This document shows positions 22,570 to 34,124 of a stretch of DNA of 64,000 bases, one piece after another (positions within the stretch are counted from its first letter, which is position 1; each line of letters begins with the position of its first letter). The position numbers and the translations under genes are program-made. Under the pieces are notes generated by a model, which worked only from the letters and a program-made list of their open reading frames with translations, was not told where the DNA came from and ran no database searches. Source of the stretch: Phycomyces nitens (lineage: Eukaryota; Mucoromycota; Mucoromycetes; Mucorales; Phycomycetaceae). Where the stretch lies: assembly GCA_022702545.1 (NCBI GenBank), contig JAHRBC010000007.1, positions 1,798,001-1,862,000 of the forward strand, given 5' to 3'.

Positions 22570-25500
22570 TTAATAAGAGATCTTTCTGGGAAGAGGGACT
22601 ACAAGTCTTTTTCTAATATCTCCGGTTGTTTTGTACTCCATGATTGCAACAGACATTAGGATACGATGTACTGGGAGGATACACTCGAAATCAAGAGGGT
22701 AGAAGGCATCTTCAACAATCTCAATTCCCTCAAATTCTCTACTCCTGTCTGATGTAGTTTTGAACCACTTTACAAAAGCAAAGGTATGCTGACTATTGTG
22801 GACATTTTCATGGTGCAGAGAAGAAACAACAGGGCTAAATGTATGAATAAATAGGTATTGAATCTCTCCAACATACGCGTACTCTACTCCAGTCTTGTTT
22901 TCAATAAAAATCGCTTGAATATACGATCCGCGATTCTCTTTGCCATTGATGCCCTTGAATGTCTGGCCTAGGAGATTAACTGACTTCAGCTTTTCGAACC
23001 AGTCATTCACAAAAGCCGTGCCTTGCATTGTGTCTTTGCAGCTACGGATCTCATTGTCGTTATATGCAACCTGGTAGTACTCAACCAAGCAATCATATTC
23101 TTCCTTTGGAATCATTGCTTTTGATCGCTTTTGCTGCATAGTTATAGGTAATGGAAGGGGCTCATTGCCTTGGACAGGTATATGTGGATTTTCAGCTGAT
23201 TCAAGGAAGTCTGGGAGCGAGAATTGAATTTGAGTGTTTTGGACAGTTATTGTTGAATGCTTTTGATGGTCTGCATTTGTCAACTTGTACAAAATGTCGG
23301 CGCAGGGAAAACTTGGTTGGTGCTTCAAAATTGTACGGACATGATCATTCTTATAGGTCTCTTCCAGGAATTGTCTCATGTAGGTTGATTTGAACCCACT
23401 TCGCCTGTTTGTGTCTATGTTTTTTAAGATACTGTTGTACCTTTCGAAGCTAAAGAGCCAGTAACCATAGAACGGTCCAAAGTCATTGATTGTCTGGCGA
23501 AGGTGGAGGTGGAGGTGCATGTTTGGGGACAGAAGACTATGATCGTAAATCTCCTCGCATCCTTTACAGAACAGCTCAAGAGATGTGTGGCCTTGCTCGA
23601 TCTCATTGTCAGAAACACTGGGCTTGGTAAGTAGACGGCATGCATTGACGAAATGCATCCAGTTTGAGAAGTGAAGGTCTGGAATTACGCCCTTTAACGC
23701 CACTGGAGAATAAACCAGGCACCACGATTTCCACTCGTCTGCCTTCATAAATGGAAACCCTTTTCCAATCTTCGTCTTAATCTGGGTATAATCGGCCAGC
23801 AACACCATCTTCTCCACCATCTTCTGCATGGCAACGAGACTCTTATCGTTGATTACTCCATCTGCAACCCATCTCTCCATCATCCTCTTGGCAGTGCATA
23901 AGAAAAGATTATGCATTGGATCGATGATCGTGCAGCGGACAACATCAAAGTACTGGAGACGATGCAGTTCGGACCAGCGAACACCACTGGCAACTTCAAG
24001 GCGCTGCCTCTCAGCTTGAGTGGGTGCATTTCTCCAGATCTCAGCATCCTTATGATTATCATCTCTAGTGCGAAGGAGCCACTTTGAAGAATCAAATCCA
24101 GAATAATCAACAGAGTTCGTTCCAGCTAACCGATTGAACTGATGATTGCATTTGTGGCAGGCGTTTGTACTCATATGGGACATAAATCCACATACTTTCC
24201 TTGCAGCGGGGATGTCACAAGCGACCAGAAAGAGAGCGGCACGGACGGTTGCACCAGATGGGTATTGATGGGTCTTGATTTTGATACCCTGGTATAGCTC
24301 TTCCAATTCGTCTACAAGAGGTCTGAGATAATTGTTGATCTCTGATGTCTTCGCTTCTCTTGGCCCTGGCATTAATCCAACAAGGATAATGTTCTCCTTC
24401 TTGAACCGGATATCTTGAGGAAGATTGTTAATGGCAAGGTATATGGCTCCACAAGAATATGTGACTCCATCGAATGGCTGGAACCAGTCAATGTTGAGGG
24501 TTAACATTAATGAACGGTCACTGTCAACAAAGGGAATGCCATTGATATCCAATACTTCATTCCACATTGCACCGTCGTATACATCGAACATCATGTCCTT
24601 TGCCTTTGGACCACGATTCCACGAACTGATATCATCTTCAAACTCAGGGTGGCCAAAGAACAGCTCCAGTGATTTCTTGATGGAGTGAAACACGTACATT
24701 TTCTTTGGGATCCTAGATCCAGATCCGGACTTGAACAACGGAGTTCCACACAAGGAGTTTTTCCAAACTTGTCAAACAAGCAGCAAGAAGGAGTGGAGTC
24801 ATCGTTCTCATAAATGCTATGGCATTCACCACAAGCAACATACTTCTTTACACCGTTTGACAAGACGTCAAGACCAGCCAATCGTCTGAGGCCTTGAACA
24901 CTCACAGGAAGACGGAATGGGTCGCAAAAGAATTCCAAGACCTTGTTCACAATTGCAATTAAGACTATGGCACCTCCGTTAACAACATATAATGATATGA
25001 AGATGGCAATTGTAGTAACAATGAATCGGTGAATGAAACCTAATTCTGAGACAGATTCTGAAGAATAGTCTATTTAAAATGAAAATATTATTAATCCATT
25101 ATTTTCGTTTCAGGACAAGTATTATATTTAGTACTGTACATACCTTCATCATCAACAATCTCATCGTCACTTGAATCATTGCCATCTGATTCATCAGAAG
25201 CAGAGCAATTGTCATCCTCATCATCAAACAAAGTGTTGTTCTCAGAAAGAGGTAAGGTTCCTTTCTGAGATTGAGTGTCAGCATTGGTGCTGTCAACCGA
25301 ATCTACTAAAAAGGAATATTATTATTAAACTCAAATTAACAATCAAAAATAATGTCTTTACCATTGAGATCATAATCCATATCATTGTCAGGACTACGGA
25401 TATCAATCAATTCTTCATCTTGAGCTGTATCCATGGATACAGTGTTTTCAACAGATTGCCTGGCCTCTATAATAAATTTATTATTATCTGAAATATAAAT

Positions 25501-25673
25501 AAATATAATTATAATCTCTTACGTTTTTGTGCATTTAAAATGCTTTGTGTTTCTTCATTTTTCATATGACGTTTGAAGGTCTGAATAGGTACCACGTCGT
25601 AGCCACCATGCTTCTTTTCGCAAACAGAGCATCTGCATTCTTTTGTAACTTTTGAGTTGCGGATTGGGGCCAT
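22570..25673 (-). pseudogene. Tnp2-type transposase of element 4, one frameshift
   Basis: Exons are 25523-25673, 25362-25466, 25144-25305 and 22570-25069 (TAA). The first three total 418 nt, which is 30 nt more than in elements 1, 2, 3 and 5 but keeps the same phase. N-terminal CxCxxC and KRH are present. The core holds NIDWFQPFDG, LMPGPREA, CDIPAARKVCGF, C-x2-C, DPMHNLFLCTAKRMMERW (Cys in place of the usual Gly) and C-terminal PVHRILMSVAI. One base is missing in the A5 run (minus) at 24758-24762, so the frames 24763-25069 and 22570-24753 are separate. This is a homopolymer site, so a sequencing error is possible. Confidence 0.86.
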
Positions 25674-25735
25674 TTTTAATAAAATATTTGCATTTGGTTT
25701 AGCAGTAAAAGAGAGAAGTTCAAGGCACAGCTCAT

Positions 25736-25794
25736 TTTATTTATTTCTGAGTTGATAATGCTTTTTTATTTCTACACTGCCCATCAGAACCAAT
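25736..25794 (-). promoter_or_regulatory. Promoter of element 4 transposase: weak TATA and CCAAT
   Basis: An AT-rich AAATAAATAAAA (minus) lies at about 25736-25745, and CCAAT at 25790-25794, about 117 nt before the ATG. The TATA is weaker than in the sister copies. Confidence 0.45.
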
Positions 25795-25922
25795 GAAACT
25801 GTCTAATAATTATTCAAGTACTTAATTTACAAAAACTGTCTGAATTACAATTTTATGTTTTCTGTGTCCTGGAATTCCCAGTTGCTGTATATATGAAAAT
25901 TGGGGTCATTTTTGCAGTGGTA

Positions 25923-27481
25923 GCTAACTACCGTTTTGGTAGCATTACTACCATTTTTTCCCACCAAAAAAAATGGTAGTAAAGACTCTGTATAAGGCGA
26001 TTTTGGTAGCTGTTATCGTTTTTTTAGTGTGAAAAAAAAGGGTAGTTATGAGGCAGGAATAGGCACAGCTACCGTTTTTTTTATCCAACCAAAATTGTTT
26101 CTTTATATACTATAGCCTCTCTTTTATATTACTTTATATACTAGCACCCATTCTTTTTTTACTGCCATTTATTTGAAATAATGGTTTATTTTTTATTATA
26201 ATTTTGATTTATTTCAAATAATATTAAAATATATATAATAATAATATAGAAACATACCAAAAGCAAATACTATTTACACACCCAAGGAGTATTTCAGGTT
26301 TTAAAAGCTCATTTATTTTTGGACATCCATATATAGTAATTTTCGGGAGAGTTTTTTGCACCTATTTAATCTCAACAGCCAATAACAATGCAGAAATAAA
26401 GCATTAATAATACAGTTTATAACAGTTCTCATTGGATAGAATTTCACCAACAAGGATTATTTTTGGGTTTTCAAAACTCGTATTTTTTTATTATTCTTAA
26501 TATAGTAATTATTGGGAGAGATATTTTTTCCAAAAAAATCAAAATTGCAAATCAAAATGCAAAAATTATTGATAGTACAAATTATAGATAGCATTCATTG
26601 GATAGATTTATAGGTTTACAAATGATTTTTATTGGATAAAATTCTCATAGCTTTGGGCCAGGGGTTTCTTTCATAAAATGATGCAATGAGGGCATTCCTA
26701 CCTTGTCAGTTGCTTGATGCTCTTTCAAGATGATATGAATGAGTGCAGAATCAAATAAGTCTGACCCAAAAGGCAGGAGAGCGGTATCCATTATTTGATA
26801 GAATGTCTGGACAAGATAGTATATACAAACCTAACTAATGATAATTAGCAAACAAAACTCGAATAGATAGATGATAATGTACACACTACCTTACTATACA
26901 TATTGTTCACAGTTGATTTTATCTAACAAAAGAAGTATGAAAGTTAATAATCAACAAGAATACATAGGGAATAAAGTGTTTAATTTTATATCTTATAATA
27001 TTTTACGCAGCAACTCTTTAAAAACGTGTCATTATATTTGTTGCTAGATATATAGGAGTCTTATACACACCTTAAACAAAGAGGATGGGCAATAGATGGG
27101 CCTTGTACATTGAATGAGCTACTGCTATCTCAAACTGTAAACGAAATGCCTATTATAAAAGAAGACATTCATTTAGTTTTTAGTTGAACACAGTGCAGAC
27201 TTGAATATCTTACAGCAACATAAAGCAGGCTCGAGTAGTCTATTTAATAGAGACAGAAAAAGAAGCTTTGTTATATATAATTTGTTACAAAGTAGGGGTC
27301 AAACGAAAATCACTTACCATAAAAAATGTTGAAGAAGCAGAAAGAAAAGAAAAGAAATAAAAAAATAAATAAATAAAGAACCTGCTAGAAAGATTGCTGT
27401 GGTTCAAATTTATGTTATAAATTAAATTGACAAATCATCCAAAGACAAATCAGTTTTGTACCTTATTTACTTCCCTGAACA
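25923..27481. other. Copy C interior ahead of its transposase
   Basis: The first about 350 bp match the right arms of copies A and B in inverse, with clustered GGTAGC/GCTACC words. After about 26270 the sequence is unique in the window. A 48-codon frame on the minus strand (26645-26791) has ordinary-looking codons and a GTAGG donor-like site, but nothing supports calling it a gene. Confidence 0.5.
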
Positions 27482-28051
27482 ATGAACAGCCAATTTAACC
27501 AGACCAAAAACGTTGCTAAAAAGCACATTTGTGAATTGAACAATTGTGGCAAGTGCTTCCGATACCCAAGTGATCTTGGACGTCATAAGAAAACAACCCA
27601 TAGATCTACAGAGACCGGCCAGTCCTCCACCCTGAAGTTCAGAACACTCATGACACCAAACAACAACTTTTTCAATAATGAACAACCATTGGTAGATATC
27701 TCCTCCTCTGCCTCAGTTGACCCTGTTCCTGTCAATCTCAGTGACATGGTGTTCCATGAAAACGACGAGGCCAGATATCGCAATTCTGTGGATGAGGAAG
27801 AGGATGAAGACGAACTTTTGGATGAAAACGTTACATTCACGGAATATGTTGGTAATGAACCTGAAGCAGTAGCCGACAAGATTGAGGATCAAACACCAAT
27901 TGTTGCCAATGGAGAGTTTTTTCCTTTCAGAGACAAGATACACCAATTGGTGTATCAATTCTACTATCGATCTGGAGGAGACATCTCGCAAAGTTTGATG
28001 AAAGACATCATAAAGCTTCTCACACTAGAAAAACCCCTCGATTTCACCTAG
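27482..28051 (+). pseudogene. N-terminal part of a C2H2 zinc-finger Tnp2-type transposase of copy C, cut by element 5
   Basis: The ATG at 27482 opens a frame with one C2H2 finger (C-x5-C-x12-H-x4-H in ICELNNCGKCFRYPSDLGRHKKTTH, about residues 19-42). An acidic linker follows, and then a helix-rich block beginning FPFRDKIHQLVYQF, which resembles the region after the zinc finger of fungal Tnp2-type transposases. The element 5 terminus starts at 28023, so the last nine codons and the stop are supplied by element 5. Its position and direction match what the C-terminal remnant in copies A and B predicts for the autonomous parent. The link between the two halves is inference. Confidence 0.6.
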
Positions 28052-28147
28052 TATAAATGGTGCAGATGGGTACTAGAAACATAGAGCTTTTTTTCATCTC
28101 AGACATTATTTTTTTTAAAAATAAAAAGTATAATTTTGATGCATCCT

Positions 28148-28198
28148 ATTGGTTCGGGCAAAGGATCAAAGAACAATAGCCTTTTTCTTGTCTATAAA
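28148..28198 (+). promoter_or_regulatory. Promoter of element 5 transposase, separated from its gene
   Basis: ATTGG (inverse CCAAT) is at 28148-28152 and TATAAA at 28193-28198. If the Harbinger insertion is ignored, they stand about 113 and 72 nt before the ATG, as in the sister copies. The insertion now puts 2.6 kb between promoter and gene. Confidence 0.6.
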
Positions 28199-28488
28199 AT
28201 GACAGCAAATAAAAATATGTAGCACTTGTTTCCTTTTTTATCTCACAATCAAATAATATAAACTAGAGACATTTGGGGATTCATAATTTTTAAAATTCTT
28301 ATTTTGGTAGGATAAAATATGATCTTGACAAATATTAGTAATCCTTTTTAGTAAAATATTTAGCCAATGATATTTGAGAATAAAATAACTGCGATTTAAA
28401 CAATATTATCTGAGAGTATAATTTACTTTGTTTCTTTTGCTTTCTATTACTTTCTCTTTCACTTTTCACACTTCTTTTATATATAAAA

Positions 28489-29619
28489 ATGTTTGGATAT
28501 ACAAGCAACTTACGCAATACCATCTACCAACTTAATGCAGAACGTCTTGATAACTACTCTGCCGAGACTGACATCCCTCATAGCGAGTTCCAAGATGCTG
28601 TAGAAGATTATGCACTACTTAACGAGCAAAGTATTCACCAACGTGCAGAGATCCAAGCTTTGGGTGATGCTTCATGTATTGAATTCTTTCGATTCACCTA
28701 CTCTCAGATGGAGTACATTGTCAATGCCATGGGACTGCCATCAACTGTCATATTACGCCAAGATACGACCCACCAATTCTCTTGGGATATACTGTCAGCA
28801 TTGGCAATCACTCTTCGACAATTGTCATATCCTGGGCGGTATGCTGACCTTGAGCACTTCTTCAAGGTTAATCGCAGTACTTTATGTACGGTTTTCAACA
28901 CGATGGTTGATCTTCTGCATGACAAGTATGCCAGGGGACTACACTTTACCAAGGATCACTTGCATCCATTCAACTTGAGGCGCTTCAGCAATGCCATTGC
29001 TGAAAAAGGGTCGCCATACACTGGCATTATTGGGTTCATTGATGGAACCCTAAATTCCGTATGCAGACCAGGGGAAGACCAGGAGATCAACTATAATGGT
29101 CATAAGAGGGAACATGGTTTGAAGTTCCAGTCCATTGTGACTCCAGATGGAATCACGGTGAGCATGTCTGGGCCGTTTGCTGGATCAATGCACGATCAGA
29201 GAATGCTTGAGACCAGTGGAATCATGGCTCAACTGGAACAGCAACTCTGTCATGCTGATAATGGTGATCACCATTATGCCATCTATGGTGATCCGGCATA
29301 CAGAGCAAATGTATTGGTGGTCAAGCCATTCAGAAGAAGACCTGACATGACTTCTGAGGAGCGCCTCATCAATAATGCCATGTCAAAAGTTCGAGAGTGT
29401 GTTGAGTGGGAGTTTGGACATGTTGGTGCTTTCTTTGCTTATGTCAAGTTTAGAAATGGACAGCGTGTTGGGCAGAGCCGGGTAGGAAAGTTCTACCTCA
29501 TTTCTACATTAATGAAGAACATTCATACTTGCATTAACAATGGAAATCAGACAAGCATGTTCTTTGGTATTGCACCTCCCCAATTGCATATATACCTAGC
29601 CAGAATCACCACACAATAA
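28489..29619 (+). CDS. HARBI1-like PIF/Harbinger transposase (DDE nuclease)
   Basis: A single exon of 376 codons with a TAA stop. It belongs to the DDE_Tnp_4 type. A helix-turn-helix-like N-terminal half (LSALAITLRQLSYPGRYADL... about residues 100-140) precedes the nuclease. The first Asp is in GFIDGTLNSV (about residue 185), the second in IYGDPAYRAN (about 266), and the Glu in VRECVEWEFGHV (about 300-308). The length is normal for the family and no lesion is seen. It catalyses cutting and joining at the TIRs, normally together with the Myb-like protein next door. The stop is 37 bp from that gene's stop. The truncated second copy lies at 54585-55196. Confidence 0.93.
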   Translation: MFGYTSNLRNTIYQLNAERLDNYSAETDIPHSEFQDAVEDYALLNEQSIHQRAEIQALGDASCIEFFRFTYSQMEYIVNAMGLPSTVILRQDTTHQFSWDILSALAITLRQLSYPGRYADLEHFFKVNRSTLCTVFNTMVDLLHDKYARGLHFTKDHLHPFNLRRFSNAIAEKGSPYTGIIGFIDGTLNSVCRPGEDQEINYNGHKREHGLKFQSIVTPDGITVSMSGPFAGSMHDQRMLETSGIMAQLEQQLCHADNGDHHYAIYGDPAYRANVLVVKPFRRRPDMTSEERLINNAMSKVRECVEWEFGHVGAFFAYVKFRNGQRVGQSRVGKFYLISTLMKNIHTCINNGNQTSMFFGIAPPQLHIYLARITTQ

Positions 29620-29656
29620 AATTGATTTATAAATGTTTTTTTTTTAAAAACGTTTA

Positions 29657-30625
29657 CTACTGTGGATGGTAGAAAAAGGGATAAGATGTCCCAGAAGATT
29701 GCTGGTAGGCAGAGGGATAGGGACTTCTGCTACTATTTTCTAGCTTTCCCAATCGTTCATTGACCACACGAAGCTCTTGCTTGGTCTCGCAAAGCTCTTG
29801 CTTGACCTCACGAAGCTCTTGCTTCATCTCAAGCATCACCTTCATCATTTCGTCGGCCAGCTTGTGCTGACGAGCTCTCTCTCTCTCATCTGCTTCCATT
29901 GCCAACGCAATATCTTTCTCAAGAGATTCCCTGGGACTAAGCCTTTGATACATTGGAACTCTTTTAGTAGGAATCTCTTGAGAAGTGGAAGTCCTGCCAC
30001 TTGCATTGGATTGCTCACTATCCATCCATGCCTGTTGTGGTGATTGTGTGGGGACTCTAATAAGAGTCTCCTTCTTCTTCTTGATTGTCCCTTGCAATGC
30101 TCTGACACTCATCATTACTTCCGCATCTCTCTTCCTAGCAATGCTCTGTGCTGCATCTTCATCATCCTTACTCTTCTTCAACTCTACAGCTGTCATCTAA
30201 TATTCATAAGCAAATAAAATTTCAAATAAGCATATATAAGACTGTATATTAAAAAAGCATACCAATTGATCCAAGGAAAGAACTCGGTTTTCCAGAGTAG
30301 TTTCTGAATCATTGGTACCAGTATCCCTTCTTTCTTTTCTATGCTTCTCTTTGATTTGTTTTCTAGAGTCCCGAACAAAGTTTCTGATTGTAGATATACC
30401 AACTGGGTGGGTGCTGGGATCACTCTTGTTGACTTTGTCTTGAACCATATCCCATGCCTTGATGATATTGCCTTGTAATTGCTCAAAAGGACGGTATTCA
30501 AGCATAGCTTCAATGCAAGCTAGCTTTCTTACATCATTGAGCTTTCCACGTTTTGCAGATGGCTCTAAACTTCCTTCAACAAATTGCAAGTTGTTGGGGT
30601 TGTTGTCAACTGATTTTCCAGACAT
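29657..30625 (-). CDS. Myb/SANT-like accessory protein of Harbinger copy A
   Basis: Two exons, 30263-30625 and 29657-30196, with one 66-bp GT-AG intron, together 300 codons. The N-terminal part (KLNDVRKLACIEAMLEYRP... to IRNFVRDSRKQIKEK, about residues 26-100) has the spacing of a Myb/SANT-like trihelix used by PIF/Harbinger partner proteins. The C-terminal half has an IKKKKET basic stretch and a long heptad-like segment of repeated KQELxEVKQEL units, a likely coiled coil. The partner protein of this superfamily brings the nuclease to the nucleus and to the TIRs. Copy B has the same gene with few changes. Confidence 0.88.
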
Positions 30626-30896
30626 TTGAGTAAATATGAAAAGATATATAAGTGTAAGAGTGAATAGAACAAGATAGAATAATATGAATGCCCTTTATAA
30701 ATTTCAAATTTGTATTATATTCGGCGATATAAAAGCATGCTTATAATGTGGTTGATTGGTTTATTTTAAAAGCAAGTTAGTAAAAACGTTTTTAATATTA
30801 TTAATAAAAACAGGCCGAATTTTTAATAGTTCTGTGTAACATTTGTTTAAAAATTACTTTTATGGCTATTAAAAAGAATCCCCAAATGTCTCTACT

Positions 30897-33800
30897 ATGT
30901 CTTCTATTTCCGCACAAAACACCACCACCTGTTACTGCAACAATTGCAGCAATAACCAGCAAGGATTCACTATTGTATCCAAGTGTACTTACCAATGCCA
31001 TAGTAAGAGAGCAAGAACTGAAGAAACTGGCGAATTTGAGACCAGTATGTATACTAGTGTTAATTTTCATTTACTGCGCAATAATATCTTGTATTTTTCA
31101 ATTGAACTCAGGCACACAAAGTGATATGATGGATTTGGACGTTGAGGGTAAAATATATTTATTTGAAAACCAGTGCAGAGTAATAAACTAATATAACCCA
31201 TATTTGCAGCAATGCCGATTATTGAATCCGAATCCGTGGCAGTTGACAGTCAGCCCAACTTACCTTTTGGGGATTATGACCAAATGGTTGATGCCGATCA
31301 ACTTGACAATGAGGTCAATGGCGATGGTGCCGAAATCACCAACGACTCTGATGATGACAGTGATGATGAGGCCGATGTTGAAGAGATTGAGGTCGAGGAG
31401 TTTGATAGTGAAGGTCAGTATTGAATAGCTACAATACAAAAGCAAGCAAAAATTGAGTGTTAATAATTTTCCTTTTTAAATAATAGACCCTTTTGCTACT
31501 CCTGGTATGCCCAAAAACCCAGTGCACAGAGCAATTGCCATTTTCGTTGTTCTGTTTGCATCCCGTTATGTGGTCGATAAGGGTGCTGTTGTCTTGATTG
31601 AGTTCATCAACAAACTCTTGACGATTTACAGACAGAACTTCCAATTGCCCTCAAGCCTTTCTGGTCTCCAAAGCATGACGGATTTCACTGCCTTGACCAA
31701 GGGTGTAAAGAGATTTGTTGTGTGCCAGGATTGCCACACGGTGTATGAGGAAGCTGGGTCTGCTCCCCTTTGGTGCGATTCTGCCAAGCTCAGTTCCAAT
31801 TCTGTATGTGGTTGTCAATTGATGAAGCAATCGTCATCTGGTGCTTTGGTTGCCAAGAGATCGTACGTCTATCAGTCCGTCAAGCAGGTGTTGAGAGTCC
31901 TTTTCCTCCGCCCGGATTTTGAGACCAAGATTCATCACTGGAACCAGGAGTTAAAAGTTGTAGACACCATGTGCGATATCTACGATGGTGCAATGTGGAA
32001 GGGTCTCCAGGACATGGGTGGTGTTTCGTTCATTGCAGATCCACGTTCTTTGATGCTGACACTGAACATCGACTGGTTCCAGCCCTTTGATGGAATCAGC
32101 TATTCCTGTGGTGCCATCTATCTTGCAATCAATAATCTGCCTAGGGAGGAAAGGTTCAAGGCCGAAAATACCATTCTCGTCGGTCTGATGCCTGGACCCA
32201 AGGAGCCAAAGACAGATGAGATCAACAGTTATCTCAAGCCGTTGGTTGATGAACTGGAGCAGTTGTTTGTTGGCATAAGGATCCCGACCTACGAGTGCCC
32301 GTCTGGTGTCAATGTCCATGCTGCATTGTTGATGGTGGCATGTGATATCCCAGCTGCAAGGAAGACAAGTGGGTTTACGGCACATAACAGCACTAATGCA
32401 TGCTACAAGTGCAATCGTCAGTTCTCTCGTTTGGAGGGGTCAAACCAGGTGGATTTCCGTGGATTTGACTATTCACAATGGTCTCTTCAGACATCAGTTG
32501 ACAACAGACACCATGCAACACTTTGGAAAGATGCTCAGACGATTTCCAAAAGGCATGGACTTGAAGTTGAGAATGGTGTACGATGGTCAGAGCTTCACCG
32601 CCTCCAATACCTCGATCTTGTCCGTGCAACTGTGGTGGACCCCATGCACAACCTCTTCCTGGGAACCGCCAAGAGAATGATAGAAAACTGGATCTCTGGT
32701 GGTGATTTGTCCAATGATGATCTTCTTGTGATGCAGGAGATAGCAGACACCATGGAGCTGCCAAGTGATTACAGTTCACTAAAGACAAAGATTGCCAGGG
32801 GATTTCCATTTATGAAAGCAGACAAGTGGAAATCTTGGGTGCTGGTATATTCGCCTGTTGTGTTGAAGCCCGTTCTCCTGCGTCAAAAGTTCAACAGTTG
32901 GATGAACTTTGTGGATGCCTGCCGCCTGATTGTCAAGCCATCTGTGTCCTTCCAGGATGTTGACGATGCCCATCACCACCTTCAGCAATTCTGCCAAGAG
33001 TGTGAGCGCCTTTACCCTCCAAGTCTTCTCACCTGCAACATGCACCTGCACCTCCATCTTCATAAGACCATCAATGATTTTGGACCGGTGTACGGCTATT
33101 GGCTCTTTGGGTTTGAGAGGTACAACGGATTGCTAAAGAACATGAGCACGAATGGAAAGAATGAGTTTGAGGCAACATACATGTGAAACTTTGTCCAGGA
33201 TGTATTCAAGAATGATTATGTAAATGCTGTTCTACAATCTCCAAGCCAAGACATCTTCACTCCTCTCTTTTCGAACCTCCTCTCTGCCTCCACCTCTGCC
33301 TCTATCCCTACCCCCACACTAACACCAACACGACGCCTGTTCAGATTGCTGGATTTCATCGAAGCTTCAGAGAATTCTGAATTCCCAATCAAGGGTAACG
33401 AGCCTCTTCCCCCCTCTGCGTTTCCTCTGCTGCAAAAGTCTGCCACAAAAATGAGTGATATTGACTATCCTCAATTGTTGGCTTACTATGTGGATACGTA
33501 TGACATTGACACCCTCCAGCATTATCAACATGCCACTTCTTCTTCGTTGTTTGTTGACAATCAGATTGTGAAGCTGAAATCGATAAATCTCCTCGGCCAA
33601 GTTTATTGTGGACACAATAGCTCTGGAAATGGTGGATCTCGTGTACAAGCTTTGTTTGGTAGCAGCACTGGTGAGAACCAGACCGCCTATACTGGGCAGA
33701 TACAGTATATTTTTGTTCATCAGTTTACGCCGCCTCTCTCTGCCTCTGTCCATTTAAATCGTCGTGGCTATCAAAGTCAGCATGTCTTTGCCTTTGTGCG

Positions 33801-33999
33801 ATGGAATGGTGTCTGTTATGAACGATCACGCGAAGATGAAGGTGTTGACATCTGTTTGCCCAGTTTCTCTCCTGCTACCAATGAGTGTATCTTGCCAGTG
33901 CATCGCCTTCTTTTGGAAGTTGCGACTGCCACGCACACAAGCCGAAATGGTATAAAGAGGATGCTGGTCATCCCTTTGCCAAAGAAACTTTACGTGTAA
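30897..33999 (+). pseudogene. Tnp2-type transposase of element 5, one in-frame TGA
   Basis: Exons are 30897-31044, 31112-31147, 31210-31413 and 31487-33999 (TAA). The first three are 388 nt. The order of parts is clear: N-terminal CxCxxC and CHSKRAR, an acidic segment (exon 3), the first catalytic Asp in NIDWFQPFDG (about residue 325), LMPGPKEP, CDIPAARKTSGF with C-x2-C (about 435), a second Asp in DPMHNLFLGTAKRM (about 514), HLHLHLHK, and C-terminal PVHRLLLEVA. A TGA at 33184-33186 interrupts the frame after EATYM. Sister copies have Arg here, so a CGA to TGA change is likely. No frameshift is seen, making this the least damaged transposase of the five, but its promoter is displaced by Harbinger copy A. 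Confidence 0.88.
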
Positions 34000-34124
34000 T
34001 AAAATAAATAAATATCTTTTCTCTTTCATAAAAAACCAAACAGAAATAGCATTGCCTTTATAAATGTCGTCAAAACGTAACGCGTGTCAAAAAAAATAGA
34101 TGGAGAGATAAAAAAATTATTTTA

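Larger units (their letters stand above)
6300..25919. mobile_element. CACTA/Tnp2-type transposon, element 4 (contains elements 3 and 2)
   Basis: The ends are a 29-bp perfect inverted repeat starting CACTGCAAAAATGACCCC at 6300 and ending at 25919. The 3 bp outside are GTA on both sides (6297-6299 and 25920-25922). Removing 6300-25922 restores continuous copy C sequence as seen in copies A and B. Net of nested element 3 it is about 6.1 kb, with ORF1 at 21219-22434 and transposase at 22570-25673. The element 3 insertion splits its left arm at 6453/19925. Confidence 0.92.
6278..28022 (-). mobile_element. CACTA element copy C, host of the nested block (right end not identified)
   Basis: The terminus CACTACGGCGGAAAAAACGG at 6278 equals the right terminus of copies A (45972) and B (63820) in inverse orientation. 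Only 22 bp stand at 6278-6299. The element resumes at 25920 after element 4 and matches the copy A/B right arm (inverse) for about 350 bp, including the ACGGTAGC-type subterminal repeats. It then diverges into different interior DNA. A transposase start at 27482, reading in the direction predicted from the gene remnant in A and B, suggests this was a longer, autonomous member. Element 5 interrupts it at 28023, and nothing beyond can be assigned. Confidence 0.7.
28265..30893 (+). mobile_element. PIF/Harbinger transposon, copy A
   Basis: The 18-bp TIRs AGAGACATTTGGGGATTC at 28265-28282 and inverse at 30876-30893 are perfect. ACT flanks both sides (28262-28264 and 30894-30896), as a 3-bp target duplication. 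It contains the two standard genes, a HARBI1-like nuclease and a Myb-like protein, in convergent order. The right flanking ACT is directly followed by the ATG of the element 5 transposase. Confidence 0.93.

Noticed and set aside
26645..26791. 48-codon minus-strand gene in copy C
   Set aside because: Short, with no motif and no second copy in the window to test it. Mentioned only in the description of the region.
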